From Lachnospiraceae bacterium (lineage in GTDB: Bacteria; Bacillota; Clostridia; Lachnospirales; Lachnospiraceae), in assembly GCA_017624235.1 (NCBI GenBank), contig JAGANL010000002.1:1-64000 (forward strand): DNA of 64,000 nt, read 5' to 3'. Below are positions 25,762-35,381 of this stretch, in pieces. A program made the position numbers and the translations under genes. Within the stretch, counting starts at the first letter, position 1, and every line of letters begins with the position of its first letter. The notes below the pieces were generated by a model. The model saw nothing but the letters and a program-made list of their open reading frames with translations. It did not search any database and was not told where the DNA came from.

Positions 25762-26877
25762 ATGAGACTTTCCGATGATTTTGAAGACAAGAACAGCGGT
25801 GTGCCGGTGGCTTACATGGGAGTCGTTGTATTCCTGTTTCTGCTGACGGTGATTGGAGTTGTAGTTTTGTTGAATCGAAAGCCTTCCTCTTCCGGCAACA
25901 GTGAGGAACACAATACACCGGCAGCAGTGGAAACCGATGCGACGGATGAGGAAACGGAGACTACAGCTGAGACTCCGCTTCGTTTGTCAGGGGATAAGCG
26001 AAGAGCCGAGGATCTGGACTTCTGGGATATGTATCCGCTAGAGACAGAGAGCGAAGGCGAGGATGAGCCGGAGGAAGAGTCCGAAACGGAAACAGAAACG
26101 GAAACCGGGCCGGAACATGACGGCAAACATACCCGCATTGTCCATGAGAACGGGGAAGAGGAATGGGTATCCATCAATCCTTATCTGAAACTGAACCGAT
26201 ATGATTATGAAGGACTGGTTTATCAGTATCCTGTAATGAAATATTTTGAGGATAGTGTCCAGATATCCAGATTGGGAGTAGACCTTTCCAAATACAATGG
26301 AGAGGTGGACTTTAAGAAGCTGAAAAAGACCGGTGTGGAGTTTGTCATGATACGCGTCGGGGCAAGAGGCTATGGAAGCGGACAGCTGATTCAGGATGAA
26401 AAATTTGAGGAATATATGCAGGGAGCCGCTGAGGCCGGTCTGGACATAGGAGTCTATTTCTTTTCCCAGGCTATTTCGGATGCGGAGATCAAAGAAGAGG
26501 CACAGTTTGTGATCAATCTTCTGGAGCCCTATGATATCCTTTATCCGGTGGCCTATGATATGGAGCTGGTACAGAATGATACGGCACGTATCGAGAATCT
26601 GACCCGGGATGACAGGACGAATATTGCAAAGACCTTTCTGGATACCCTGCAGGCAGCAGGATACAAGACCATACTTTATGGAACGAAGGAATGGTTTTTG
26701 CTGAAGCTGGATATGACGAAGATGATGGGTTATGATGTCTGGCTGTCTCAGGAGCAGGATATTCCGGATTATCCGTATCAGTTCACGATGTGGCAGTATA
26801 CGAAGAGTGGAAAGATAGACGGCATAGACGGCAATGTGGATATGAATATCAGCTTTGTCGATTATTCGGAAAAGTAA
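25762..26877 (+). CDS. Membrane-anchored GH25 lysozyme-like protein
   Basis: GH25 enzymes cleave the glycan strand of peptidoglycan. The 371-aa protein has an N-terminal membrane helix (about 19-40), a Glu/Thr-rich linker (about 50-130), then a GH25 domain from about residue 170: 'GVDLSKYNGEVDFKKLKK', the catalytic acidic pair in 'VAYDMEL', and the terminal 'WQYTKSGKIDGIDGNVDMN'. I chose ATG 25762 with AAAGGAGA upstream. It lies 28 nt after rnfB and may be read from the rnf promoter, though its role is envelope-related. A small hairpin (CGGACA/TGTCCG) follows the stop. Confidence 0.87.
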   Translation: MRLSDDFEDKNSGVPVAYMGVVVFLFLLTVIGVVVLLNRKPSSSGNSEEHNTPAAVETDATDEETETTAETPLRLSGDKRRAEDLDFWDMYPLETESEGEDEPEEESETETETETGPEHDGKHTRIVHENGEEEWVSINPYLKLNRYDYEGLVYQYPVMKYFEDSVQISRLGVDLSKYNGEVDFKKLKKTGVEFVMIRVGARGYGSGQLIQDEKFEEYMQGAAEAGLDIGVYFFSQAISDAEIKEEAQFVINLLEPYDILYPVAYDMELVQNDTARIENLTRDDRTNIAKTFLDTLQAAGYKTILYGTKEWFLLKLDMTKMMGYDVWLSQEQDIPDYPYQFTMWQYTKSGKIDGIDGNVDMNISFVDYSEK

Positions 26878-26926
26878 AGAAGAAACGGACATCTGTCTGT
26901 CCGGGGCATATTGTGTCCGGCTGACC

Positions 26927-27727
26927 TCAATCCGGTGTATAACGCAGGATGCGTTCGGAGAGGGAAAGCCGGACATAAATTTCTGCATACTCAGAAGCAG
27001 AAACATTTTCCAGATAATTCGGGGTGAAATTTTTAGACACCCCGTTTTTTTTCAGGATATCAATGGCTTTGTTATAAGCAATCGCGGCCTCTTCGGCGGT
27101 TTCGTAGGTGCCGATCATATAATTGCCCTTTAGATGGATAAAGGCTTTGTAGAGAGTTTGTGTGCCGGTATCAACCGGCTGAACGCCATGATAGGAATTG
27201 AAGATTTCAATGTTTTCATAGCGGAAATCAGTGGAATCTCCGTTTACAAAACGGTAATCACGACCTTCTACCCCATAGTTTTTGATGCCATAGCGGTTCA
27301 GGATGTTGACCTGCATACCATAATCTGCCACAAAAAGATGACCGCCGCGCTTCATGATTTTATGTTTGGCATAATAAAACAGGTCGTCCATATCAAATTT
27401 CAGAATCAGCTCAGAAGAAAGATAGTAAAGCAGATATCCTTTTTTGATATATATGGGGGTGGACAGATAGATTCCGTTATCACGGAAATTATGCAGGATG
27501 ACCCATTTTTCAAAGGTCAGCCGTTGGGCGGCTGCATAGTCCTCCAGCGTCAGGGAAGCGCAGTGCAGTAAATGGTCTGCGTCCCGATAGGCAAGATGGG
27601 CATCGTCGGCCGTTGGATAGCTGCCAAGGCTGATGTGTCTGCCGCGATAGGTGATGGAAGAACGGTAATAAACGGTACCGTTCTTTTTTTGTGCCGGATA
27701 GACGCCGGGTAACTGCTCCTTGCTCAT
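26927..27727 (-). CDS. AP2-domain / HNH-like DNA-binding protein
   Basis: The 266-aa protein has two AP2/ERF-like three-strand repeats: 'GVYPAQKKNGTVYYRSSITY...LGSYPTADDAHLAYRDA' (about 8-55) and a shorter C-terminal copy ('YKAFIHLKGNYMIGTYETAEEAAIAYNKA'). Between them, 'VNGDSTDFRYENIEI' resembles the core of an HNH homing nuclease ('NGDKLDNRYENLEI'), but the usual leading His residues are not evident. I infer a protein derived from a homing endonuclease or phage, perhaps now only DNA-binding. Start 27727 has GGAGAG upstream. It is a lone gene with no intron or integrase nearby. Confidence 0.65.
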   Translation of the reverse strand: MSKEQLPGVYPAQKKNGTVYYRSSITYRGRHISLGSYPTADDAHLAYRDADHLLHCASLTLEDYAAAQRLTFEKWVILHNFRDNGIYLSTPIYIKKGYLLYYLSSELILKFDMDDLFYYAKHKIMKRGGHLFVADYGMQVNILNRYGIKNYGVEGRDYRFVNGDSTDFRYENIEIFNSYHGVQPVDTGTQTLYKAFIHLKGNYMIGTYETAEEAAIAYNKAIDILKKNGVSKNFTPNYLENVSASEYAEIYVRLSLSERILRYTPD

Positions 27728-27841
27728 AAGCTCTCCATTCATTTCATGCTTTTGTAATACCTTGTAATAAAAGTATAACATATTTTATGGACATGCGGAA
27801 TAAAATATGAATGGGGCAGGCAGAAAAGAAAAGGAGTGACT

Positions 27842-28459
27842 ATGTATCAATATAAAAGATTTGGAACCGGACTTTTGATTATGCAGGTATTGCTTGCGTG
27901 TTTGTTTGCAGTAAAAGGAGTGACAGTCAACCGGATTGCAGCCACACCGGCTTTTCAGCTTCGTTTTGCAGAGGATTTTGTGCCGGTGGAGAAGACGAGC
28001 CTCGGAGGAATGATTATACAGGCGGCTTCGGGACAGAGGGTCGTGGACTTTCAGGTTATGGAGCAGTCGGAGGTACTGTCTAAGGAGGACTACGAGGCAC
28101 TTCTTCGGATCGTGGAAGCGGAAGCGGGAGGAGAGGATCTGAAGGGGCGGATTCTGGTGGCCAATGTGGTGCTCAACCGTGTGGAGAATGAGATGTTTCC
28201 GGATACGGTCAATGATGTCATATTCCAGAAAGAAAATGGACGATGTCAGTTCTCTCCGATTCATGATGGGAGATACTATACGGTCAAGGTCAGTGAAGAG
28301 ACTACGGAAGCGGTGAATCGCGCATTGGCAGGGGAGGATTATTCGGAAGGGGCGCTGTATTTTGCAGCCAGAAGCCATGCAGACCCGCTCAGGATGCAGT
28401 GGTTCGATACGCATCTGACCAGACTGTTTGCCTATGGAGGGCATGAATTTTTCAGTTGA
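27842..28459 (+). CDS. SleB/CwlJ-type cell wall hydrolase
   Basis: The 205-aa protein has an N-terminal hydrophobic signal or anchor ('GLLIMQVLLACLFAVKGV') and a C-terminal Hydrolase_2 (SleB/CwlJ) domain: 'LLRIVEAEAGGEDLKGRILVANVVLNRV', 'CQFSPI', 'ALYFAARSHADP'. The Glu in 'EAEAGGE' is the expected catalytic residue. Such enzymes degrade peptidoglycan during spore germination or growth. ATG 27842 has AAAGGAG upstream; GTG 27836 overlaps it. Confidence 0.87.
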   Translation: MYQYKRFGTGLLIMQVLLACLFAVKGVTVNRIAATPAFQLRFAEDFVPVEKTSLGGMIIQAASGQRVVDFQVMEQSEVLSKEDYEALLRIVEAEAGGEDLKGRILVANVVLNRVENEMFPDTVNDVIFQKENGRCQFSPIHDGRYYTVKVSEETTEAVNRALAGEDYSEGALYFAARSHADPLRMQWFDTHLTRLFAYGGHEFFS

Positions 28460-28526
28460 AGGGGAAAGTGGGATGTGATACAATAAAGCAATAATGTCAA
28501 AAGAGAATTTTGCGGAGGAGTAAGTG

Positions 28527-30014
28527 ATGGATTTATTGTATAAGAGTACCAGAGGCAGTGGAGAGGCAGTAACAGCATCTCAGGCGATTTTAAAGGGACT
28601 GTCGGATGACGGCGGTTTATTTGTACCGGATCAGATTCCTGTTTTGGACAAGAGTCTGGATGAACTGGCAAAGATGAGCTATCAGGAGACTGCTTATGAG
28701 GTTATGAAGCTTTTTCTGACAGATTTTACGGAAGAAGAGTTAAAGAGCTGTATTGCGAAAGCATATGACTCCAAATTCGATACGGAAATCATAGCACCGC
28801 TTGCGGAGGCAGACGGAGCCTATTACCTGGAATTGTTCCATGGAGCGACCATCGCCTTTAAGGATATGGCCTTATCCATACTTCCGCATTTACTGACAAC
28901 ATCGGCGAAAAAGAATCATGTGGAAAATGAGATTGTCATCCTGACAGCCACCTCCGGTGATACCGGCAAGGCAGCTTTGGCAGGCTTCGCGGACGTAAAA
29001 GGGACAAGGATCATTGTCTTTTACCCGAAAAACGGTGTCAGCCCGATTCAGGAGAAGCAGATGGTAACCCAGAAGGGTGACAATACATATGTCGTAGGCA
29101 TCCATGGTAACTTTGATGATGCGCAGACCGGAGTAAAGAAGCTGTTTTCCGATAAGGAACTGGCAGCGGAAATGGCAGAAAAGGGCTTCCAGTTCTCGTC
29201 AGCCAACTCGATCAATATCGGACGTCTTGTTCCGCAGATTGTATATTATGTCTATGCTTATGCAAGACTTTTTGCGGAAGGTAAGGTTGCAAAGGACGAG
29301 AGGATTAATGTAGTCGTGCCGACAGGAAACTTCGGTAATATTCTGGCTGCTTTCTATGCGAAAAATATGGGACTGCCGATTGACAAGCTGATTTGTGCAT
29401 CCAATGATAACAAGGTGCTGTATGATTTCTTCCGTACTGGAGAATATGACAGGAACAGAGAGTTTGTATTAACGACCTCTCCATCCATGGATATTTTGAT
29501 TTCCAGCAACCTGGAGCGACTGATCTATCGAATTGCAGGAAATGATGCGGGAAAGAATGCACAACTGATGGCAGAGCTGGCAGGCGAGGGTAAATATCAT
29601 ATCACGGAGGACATGCAGGTTCAGCTTGCAGATTTTTATGGGAATTATGCGACAGAGGCTGAGACTACTGAAAGGATTAAAGAACTGTACGAGAAGGTGG
29701 GTTATGTCATTGATACGCATACGGCAGTAGCTTCTGTAGTATATGATAAATATAAGAAAGAAACAGGGGATGAAAAGACAACCGTAATCGCATCTACGGC
29801 AAGTCCGTATAAGTTTACAAGGAGTGTTATGGATGCCATTGACAGCAAGTATGACAGCTGTTCGGATTTTGAACTGGTAGACGAGCTTTCCAAAATTTCC
29901 AATACGGAGGTGCCGAGGGCCATCGAAGAGATCCGTACAGCACCGGTGGTACATGACCATGTATGCGAAAAGGATGAAATGAAGACAGTTGTGAAAGGTT
30001 TTTTGGGTATATAG
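28527..30014 (+). CDS. thrC: Threonine synthase
   Basis: ThrC converts O-phosphohomoserine to threonine with PLP. The 495-aa protein is the long (yeast/E. coli-like) type, with PLP-lysine motif 'HGATIAFKDMAL', phosphate-binding 'TATSGDTGKAAL' and 'SANSINIGRLVPQIVYY'. ATG 28527 follows GGAGGAG; an overlapping GTG at 28524 is the alternative. It stands alone, without hom or thrB nearby. Confidence 0.95.
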   Translation: MDLLYKSTRGSGEAVTASQAILKGLSDDGGLFVPDQIPVLDKSLDELAKMSYQETAYEVMKLFLTDFTEEELKSCIAKAYDSKFDTEIIAPLAEADGAYYLELFHGATIAFKDMALSILPHLLTTSAKKNHVENEIVILTATSGDTGKAALAGFADVKGTRIIVFYPKNGVSPIQEKQMVTQKGDNTYVVGIHGNFDDAQTGVKKLFSDKELAAEMAEKGFQFSSANSINIGRLVPQIVYYVYAYARLFAEGKVAKDERINVVVPTGNFGNILAAFYAKNMGLPIDKLICASNDNKVLYDFFRTGEYDRNREFVLTTSPSMDILISSNLERLIYRIAGNDAGKNAQLMAELAGEGKYHITEDMQVQLADFYGNYATEAETTERIKELYEKVGYVIDTHTAVASVVYDKYKKETGDEKTTVIASTASPYKFTRSVMDAIDSKYDSCSDFELVDELSKISNTEVPRAIEEIRTAPVVHDHVCEKDEMKTVVKGFLGI

Positions 30015-30058
30015 TTTCCGACAGGGGTGTATGGAAAGGATAAGGGGCGGTTAACAAA

Positions 30059-31402
30059 ATGAAACATATTCTTATGGTCGATGACAGGCCGGAAAGTTTG
30101 CAGCATATAGGGGAAATGCTGCAGGGAGAATACCGGATATCTATGTCTCAGTCCGGTGAGCAGGCAGTGTTTTTCTTAAAGAGTACGAAACCCGATTTGA
30201 TTTTACTGGATATACATATGCCGGGGATGGATGGCTACCAAACACTTCGGAATATTCAGAGCAATGAAGAAACAGCAAATATTCCCGTAGTATTTTATAC
30301 GGCGGATTCGGAATTGGAAAGCGAAATCAAAGGGTTGAACATGGGTGCCATGGATTTCTTAAGAAAGGACATGGCATCCGGGGTACTTGCAAGTCGGATT
30401 CACAGGGTATTGCAAATCGAGGAAACCAGACGAAGTCTGGAGCTGGCAGCGAATCAGGATATTCTGACGGGACTATGGAACCGGAAGTATATGGAGGAAT
30501 CCATCAACCGGCTGACAAAGGGGGAAGAGAAAAGAGGGTTCTTCCTGCTGTTGGATTTGGATAACTTTAAATGGGCAAACGATCATATGGGTCATATTGC
30601 CGGAGATCAGCTGCTCATTGATTTCGCCAAGGGAATTGAAGAAAGTATCGAGAATGGTATTGTAAGCCGTATTGGCGGAGATGAATTTGCAGTGCTTCTG
30701 CCGGATATTTATGAGATAGAGAAGGCAGAACAGGCTGCCAGCCGTATTTTGGAGGAGACGGAAAGGCGGATTTATGAGCAGGAATGCTGCAGGGATAAAG
30801 TATCCGTTTCTATCGGTATTACGGCGGTTTCCAGGGAGAATCGTGCATTTCAGAAGCTGTATAATCAGGCAGATAAGGCTCTGTACTATGTGAAACAGAA
30901 TGGAAAGCGAGGGTATCATTTTTACAGGCCGGCACCTCAGGGAGAATATCAGCATGAAGAGAGAAGCGTCGCTGTGGATTTGCAGCAGCTTGTAGAAATG
31001 GTGGAGGAGAAATTTTACAAGCAGGGTGCGTATCTTGTGGAAAGGCAGGGCTTTAAAAGTATTTATCAGTTCATCAGCAGGTATATTGACCGGACCAGTC
31101 AGAACGTACAGCTTGTCCTTCTTACGCTGTATCAGGAGTCCGGCGAGGGGCTGGATGCCATGCATATGGAGAGGGAGATGTATCTTCTCGGACAGCAGGT
31201 AACCGGACGGCTCAGAAAAGGCGATGTGTCCAACCGATTCAGCAGTTCCCAGTATGTCGTCATTTTGATGGATGCTTCTACGGAGAACGGAAGGAATGTG
31301 GCGCAGCGTATTATACAGGGCTATTTGGACATAAAGGAGTCACCGGAAGTAGCAATTCGATATGATATACGGGAAATCAAAACGAATGGAGAAAAAGGAT
31401 GA
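30059..31402 (+). CDS. Response regulator diguanylate cyclase (REC-GGDEF-degenerate GGDEF)
   Basis: The 447-aa protein has a receiver domain (1-120; phosphoacceptor in 'LLDIHMPGMDG'), then a complete GGDEF domain (about 130-290; 'LTGLWNRKYMEE', active motif 'RIGGDEFAVLLP'). It should make cyclic di-GMP when phosphorylated. The inhibitory RxxD site before GGDEF is absent ('IENGIVSRIGGDEF'). A third region (about 310-440) ends in 'GDVSNRFSSSQYVVILMDA', resembling a second GGDEF half with the active motif lost. It overlaps the next gene by 4 bp. No kinase is adjacent. Confidence 0.88.
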   Translation: MKHILMVDDRPESLQHIGEMLQGEYRISMSQSGEQAVFFLKSTKPDLILLDIHMPGMDGYQTLRNIQSNEETANIPVVFYTADSELESEIKGLNMGAMDFLRKDMASGVLASRIHRVLQIEETRRSLELAANQDILTGLWNRKYMEESINRLTKGEEKRGFFLLLDLDNFKWANDHMGHIAGDQLLIDFAKGIEESIENGIVSRIGGDEFAVLLPDIYEIEKAEQAASRILEETERRIYEQECCRDKVSVSIGITAVSRENRAFQKLYNQADKALYYVKQNGKRGYHFYRPAPQGEYQHEERSVAVDLQQLVEMVEEKFYKQGAYLVERQGFKSIYQFISRYIDRTSQNVQLVLLTLYQESGEGLDAMHMEREMYLLGQQVTGRLRKGDVSNRFSSSQYVVILMDASTENGRNVAQRIIQGYLDIKESPEVAIRYDIREIKTNGEKG

Positions 31403-31743
31403 ATATCGATATATTATTGGATGTGTTTATTTTAGGAAGCGGCATTTATCTGATTTATGCGGGCGCTGCCATGAAAAAGACCGGCAAAGTGAAAAATGTA
31501 CTGGTTAGTAAGGATGTGGATTTGAAAAAGGCTGTGGATGTACCGGGATTTATCCAGAATACCTTCTTAAAGACGATTATCATGGGTGTACTTGGAACGG
31601 CAGCCGGATGTGTGGGGCTTTACAATGATTATTATGGCGGTATCGGTAAGATACAGCTTGCCGTTATCTTGGTTTACGGCATTTGTCTGATGCTGTATGG
31701 CTATGTGACGGTGCGGGCACAGAAAAAATATTTACAGGTATAG
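31399..31743 (+). CDS. Small membrane protein, function unknown
   Basis: The 114-aa protein has about three transmembrane segments: 'VFILGSGIYLIYAGAAM', 'TIIMGVLGTAAGCVGLY' and 'IQLAVILVYGICLMLYGY'. It overlaps the diguanylate cyclase by 4 bp (ATGA), so the two are translationally coupled. That suggests, without proving, a link to the signalling protein. No family recognised. Confidence 0.75.
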   Translation: MNIDILLDVFILGSGIYLIYAGAAMKKTGKVKNVLVSKDVDLKKAVDVPGFIQNTFLKTIIMGVLGTAAGCVGLYNDYYGGIGKIQLAVILVYGICLMLYGYVTVRAQKKYLQV

Positions 31744-31768
31744 AAGCCGGAAGAGAATATTGCCTATA

Positions 31769-31809
31769 AAAAAGCTTCGGATGGAAGTAGATTCCATTCG
31801 AAGCTTTTT
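31769..31809. terminator. Bidirectional terminator between convergent genes
   Basis: AAAAAGCTTCG-ATGGAA and TTCCAT-CGAAGCTTTTT arms form an ~18-bp stem with a 5-nt loop, A-rich on one side and T-rich on the other. It serves both the cyclase unit and the convergent citrate synthase gene. Confidence 0.9.
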
Positions 31810-31836
31810 GCGGTGTCTGAATCCAAAGAGTAACGT

Positions 31837-33201
31837 TTAACGCTGATCCATATCAAGATAAGTTCTGTCCTCGCCAATCGGCTTGTAGGCCGGACGGATA
31901 ATCTTTCCGTTATTGGCAAGCTCCTCCATACGGTGCGCGCTCCAACCGACTATACGGGCAATCGCAAAAATCGGAGTGAAAAGCTCCTGCGGCAGTCCCA
32001 GCATATTGTAAACAAAACCGGAATAGAAATCGACATTGACACTGACGCCCTTATACATCTTTCTTTCCTTTTGAATCACTTCAGGAGCCAGCTCTTCCAC
32101 CAGAGAATAGAGGGCAAATTCCTTTTGAAGCCCCTTTTCTTCGGAAAGCTTTTCCACAAAGCTTTTGAATACCACAGCTCTCGGATCTGATTTGGAATAG
32201 ACTGCGTGGCCTACGCCGTAAATCAGTCCTGCGTGGTCGAAAGCATCCTTGTTCAGTAGCTTTTTCAGATATTCGGCAACCTCATCCCGATCCGTCCAGT
32301 CGGAAATTTCCTTTTTCATGGTTTCAAACATCTGAACGACCTTGATGTTGGCACCGCCGTGGCGCGGTCCCTTCAAAGATCCGATGGCAGCCGCCATGAC
32401 GGAATAGGTATCAGTCAGAGTGGAAGTGACAACATGCGTGGTAAAAGAAGAGTTGTTACCTCCGCCGTGTTCCATATGCAGTACAAGGGCGATATCCAAA
32501 AGTTTTGCTTCCAGAGGCGTATATGTACTGTCCGGCCGCAGGATATGGAGGATATTCTCCGCTGTGGAAAGCTCCGGCTGCGGTGAGTGGATGAATAGGC
32601 TGTTTCCGTCATGATAGTGGCTGTATGCCTGATAGCCGTATATGGAAAGCAACGGAAACAGGCTGATCAGCTGCAGACACTGTCGGAGCACGTTCGGAAG
32701 AGAGGTGTCATCGGCCCTGTCATCATAGGAATAAAGTGTCAGGACGCTTCTTGCCAGGGTATTCATCATATCCTTGCTTGGCGCCTTCATAATAATATCG
32801 CGCACAAAGCTGGTCGGCAGAGTACGGTAGCCGGCAAGCATGGAGGAGAAGCTTGACAGTTCCTTTTCATCAGGAAGCTTGTCAAACAATAAGAGATAGG
32901 CAACCTCTTCAAAACCAAACCGGTTTTCTCGGGTAAATCCGTTGACAAGATCCTTTACGTCATAGCCGCGGTAAAAGAGCCTGCCATGTGCAGGAACGGT
33001 TTTTCCGTCGATGACCTCACTGGCACGTACATCTGATATGTGGGTAAGACCTGCCAGAACGCCCTTGCCGTTTAAGTCACGCAGACCTCTCTTTACCTCA
33101 TATTTTGTAAAAAGTTCAGTATCAATGATGCCGGCCTGTTCACTCATTTTGGCCAGATGGATAATTTCGGGTGTAATGTCAGAATATATGTTGTGATCCA
33201 T
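31837..33201 (-). CDS. gltA: Citrate synthase
   Basis: Condenses acetyl-CoA and oxaloacetate to citrate. The 454-aa protein has the si-type catalytic set: His in 'HMEHGGGNNSSF', His in 'YGVGHAVYSKSDPRA' and Asp in 'NVDFYSGF'. The N-terminal ~35 residues are longer than in small homologues. AGGGGAG precedes the start. No other TCA-cycle gene is adjacent; it probably feeds glutamate synthesis in this anaerobe. 2-methylcitrate synthase is possible but less likely without prp genes. Confidence 0.92.
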   Translation of the reverse strand: MDHNIYSDITPEIIHLAKMSEQAGIIDTELFTKYEVKRGLRDLNGKGVLAGLTHISDVRASEVIDGKTVPAHGRLFYRGYDVKDLVNGFTRENRFGFEEVAYLLLFDKLPDEKELSSFSSMLAGYRTLPTSFVRDIIMKAPSKDMMNTLARSVLTLYSYDDRADDTSLPNVLRQCLQLISLFPLLSIYGYQAYSHYHDGNSLFIHSPQPELSTAENILHILRPDSTYTPLEAKLLDIALVLHMEHGGGNNSSFTTHVVTSTLTDTYSVMAAAIGSLKGPRHGGANIKVVQMFETMKKEISDWTDRDEVAEYLKKLLNKDAFDHAGLIYGVGHAVYSKSDPRAVVFKSFVEKLSEEKGLQKEFALYSLVEELAPEVIQKERKMYKGVSVNVDFYSGFVYNMLGLPQELFTPIFAIARIVGWSAHRMEELANNGKIIRPAYKPIGEDRTYLDMDQR

Positions 33202-33339
33202 GGAATGCTCCCCTTTCTACCAATTTATAAAGAATTAAAGAAGTAATGCGTTAAAGCGAAATGTAGTTTTATCATAGCATACGAAAAGACAGAGTGACAA
33301 GTAAAAGAATTACGTTTTATATTTTTTTTAGAAAAAGAT

Positions 33340-33367
33340 TTGCGTAAAACACGAAATGTATTAAAAT
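33340..33367 (+). promoter_or_regulatory. Putative promoter for aminopeptidase P gene
   Basis: TTGCGT (33340-33345) and TAAAAT (33362-33367) are spaced by 16 bp, about 40 nt before the start. The rest of the 33202-33407 intergenic region is AT-rich with no other element that I can identify. Confidence 0.45.
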
Positions 33368-33407
33368 AAAAGGAGAATATGAATACAGGAAAGGCAAGAA
33401 AGACGAT

Positions 33408-35210
33408 ATGGAAAATCAGATCATTCAAACAAGACTGAAAAGCATGAGGGAGCAGATGCGGTTGGCTGGAATTGATTATTATATGGTTCCGACTGCGGAT
33501 TTTCATAATTCGGAATATGTCAACGCTTATTTTAAGGTAAGGGAGTATTTGTGCGGTTTTACCGGCTCTAATGGTACGCTTGTCATAGAGCAGGACAGAG
33601 CCGGGCTCTGGACGGATGGAAGATATTTTATTCAGGCAGAGAAGGAGCTGCAGGGAACCGGAGTTACGCTGTTTCGGATGCTGGACGAAGGGGTGCCGAC
33701 GATAGAAGAGTATCTGGAGCGGAATATGAAGGAAGGAGAAGTCTTGGGCTTTGACGGACGCGTGGTGGATGCCAGAAGAGGGATTGGTCTGGAAAAGAAG
33801 CTGGCAGGAAAGAAAACAGTATTTTCCTATGGAAGGGATGTGGCGGATATCGTTTGGGAGGACAGGCCACCGCTGCCCTGTGGTGCAATCCGTGTCCTTC
33901 CTGAGAAAATCAATGGAAAGAATGCCGGAGAGAAGCTTCAGATGGTACGAAGCAGCATGAAGGAAAGAGGGACAGATGCCTTTTTCTTAAGTAAGCTGGA
34001 TGACATTATGTGGCTGTTCAATATTCGTGGCTGTGACGTGGAGTGCAATCCTGTAGCATTGTCCTATGCTTATATTACACAGACAGACGCAACCCTGTTT
34101 CTACAGACAGAGGCAGTCACACCGGAGGCAGAACAGTATCTGGCACAGTACGGTGTGGCGGTCAAGGAATATGGAAAGGTCATGGAATTTTTACAATGCG
34201 TACCAGAGAAAACCAAGATTCTTCTGGAGCTTGCAAACTGCAGCTATGCTATTTATAAGACATTGGCAGAGAGGACGGAGCTTGTGGATGCTCCGAATCC
34301 GACAGAGCATCTTAAGGCAGTGAAAAATGAGGTGGAGCTGTCCTATATGAGAGAGGTTTATGAAAAGGACAGTGCTGCAGTCTGTAAATTCATATACTGG
34401 CTGAAAAAAAATATCGGTCAAACGGAGATTACGGAGGTCAGTGCAGCAGCTTATCTGGATCATCTGCGCAGTGAAATAGACGGCTTTTTGGACCTGTCAT
34501 TCCCAACCATCAGCGGCTATGCGGAGAATGCAGCCATGATGCATTACGAGGCCACAGAGGAATGCCACAAGGTGCTGGAGCCAAAGGGGATGCTTTTGGT
34601 GGATTCCGGCGGACAATATCTGGGAGGTACGACCGATGTGACGAGAACCATCGTACTGGGTGAAATTACGGATGAAATGAAGAGACATTTCACGGCAGTT
34701 GCAAGCGGAATGCTGCAGCTTTCGGCCGCTCATTTCCTTTATGGCTGCACCGGACGGAATCTGGATATTCTGGCAAGACAGCCGCTTTGGGATCTGAACA
34801 TCGATTATAAATGTGGTACGGGGCATGGAGTCGGTTACATTTTAAATGTCCACGAAGGACCGCAGAATATCCGCTGGCGCTTTACGGACGGCATGGAGGA
34901 GGCAGTCATTGAGCCGGGTATGGATGTGACAAATGAGCCGGGTGTCTATATAGAAGGAAGCCATGGAATCCGGACGGAAAATGTCATGGTGGCAGTAAAC
35001 GGAGAAAAAAATGGGGACGGACAGTTCATGCACTTTGAGACGCTGACCTTTGTACCAATCGACAGAGAGGCGATTGATCCTGCCTGCATGAGCAGGGAAA
35101 ATCTGGAACGTCTGAATGCTTATCACAGACAGGTGAGAGAGAAGATTACGCCGTATCTGAATGAAGAAGAGGCAGCATGGCTTTACGAGGTAACGGAACC
35201 CATTGGCTGA
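33408..35210 (+). CDS. Xaa-Pro aminopeptidase (aminopeptidase P family, three-domain)
   Basis: Removes an N-terminal residue preceding proline. The 600-aa length is that of the three-domain aminopeptidase P (two creatinase-like N-domains plus pita-bread catalytic domain) rather than the ~360-aa bacterial PepQ. Dinuclear metal ligands are visible: Asp in 'LLVDSGGQY' and 'TTDVTRT', His in 'GTGHGVGY', Glu in 'NEPGVYIEG' and 'RTENVMV'. Cytoplasmic; no signal peptide. Confidence 0.92.
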   Translation: MENQIIQTRLKSMREQMRLAGIDYYMVPTADFHNSEYVNAYFKVREYLCGFTGSNGTLVIEQDRAGLWTDGRYFIQAEKELQGTGVTLFRMLDEGVPTIEEYLERNMKEGEVLGFDGRVVDARRGIGLEKKLAGKKTVFSYGRDVADIVWEDRPPLPCGAIRVLPEKINGKNAGEKLQMVRSSMKERGTDAFFLSKLDDIMWLFNIRGCDVECNPVALSYAYITQTDATLFLQTEAVTPEAEQYLAQYGVAVKEYGKVMEFLQCVPEKTKILLELANCSYAIYKTLAERTELVDAPNPTEHLKAVKNEVELSYMREVYEKDSAAVCKFIYWLKKNIGQTEITEVSAAAYLDHLRSEIDGFLDLSFPTISGYAENAAMMHYEATEECHKVLEPKGMLLVDSGGQYLGGTTDVTRTIVLGEITDEMKRHFTAVASGMLQLSAAHFLYGCTGRNLDILARQPLWDLNIDYKCGTGHGVGYILNVHEGPQNIRWRFTDGMEEAVIEPGMDVTNEPGVYIEGSHGIRTENVMVAVNGEKNGDGQFMHFETLTFVPIDREAIDPACMSRENLERLNAYHRQVREKITPYLNEEEAAWLYEVTEPIG

Positions 35211-35288
35211 CCGGGAAAGTTTAGTGTCAGGATTGTATGAAAAAAGGATAAAATTTCCGAAAAGGGTGAAATTTTGAAGCCGATATTA

Positions 35289-35381
35289 TTGACTTTTCGA
35301 CCCCGTTTTGAGATAATACTAACGGTGTACTGGCAGCGGCCGGTATACAGGCGGTAAATTACCATAGAACCGGATTTACCG
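35289..35381 (+). promoter_or_regulatory. pckA promoter and leader inverted repeat
   Basis: TTGACT (35289-35294) and GATAAT (35312-35317) are spaced by 17 bp. The ~105-nt leader holds an exact inverted repeat, CGGTAAAT (35352-35359) and ATTTACCG (35374-35381). It could be an operator or an mRNA hairpin. A second -10-like TATAAA lies close to the gene. Confidence 0.6.

Noticed and set aside
26927..27727. Intact mobile intron or homing endonuclease island
   Set aside because: No intron boundaries, tRNA or integrase flank the AP2-type gene; it is annotated as a lone protein gene.
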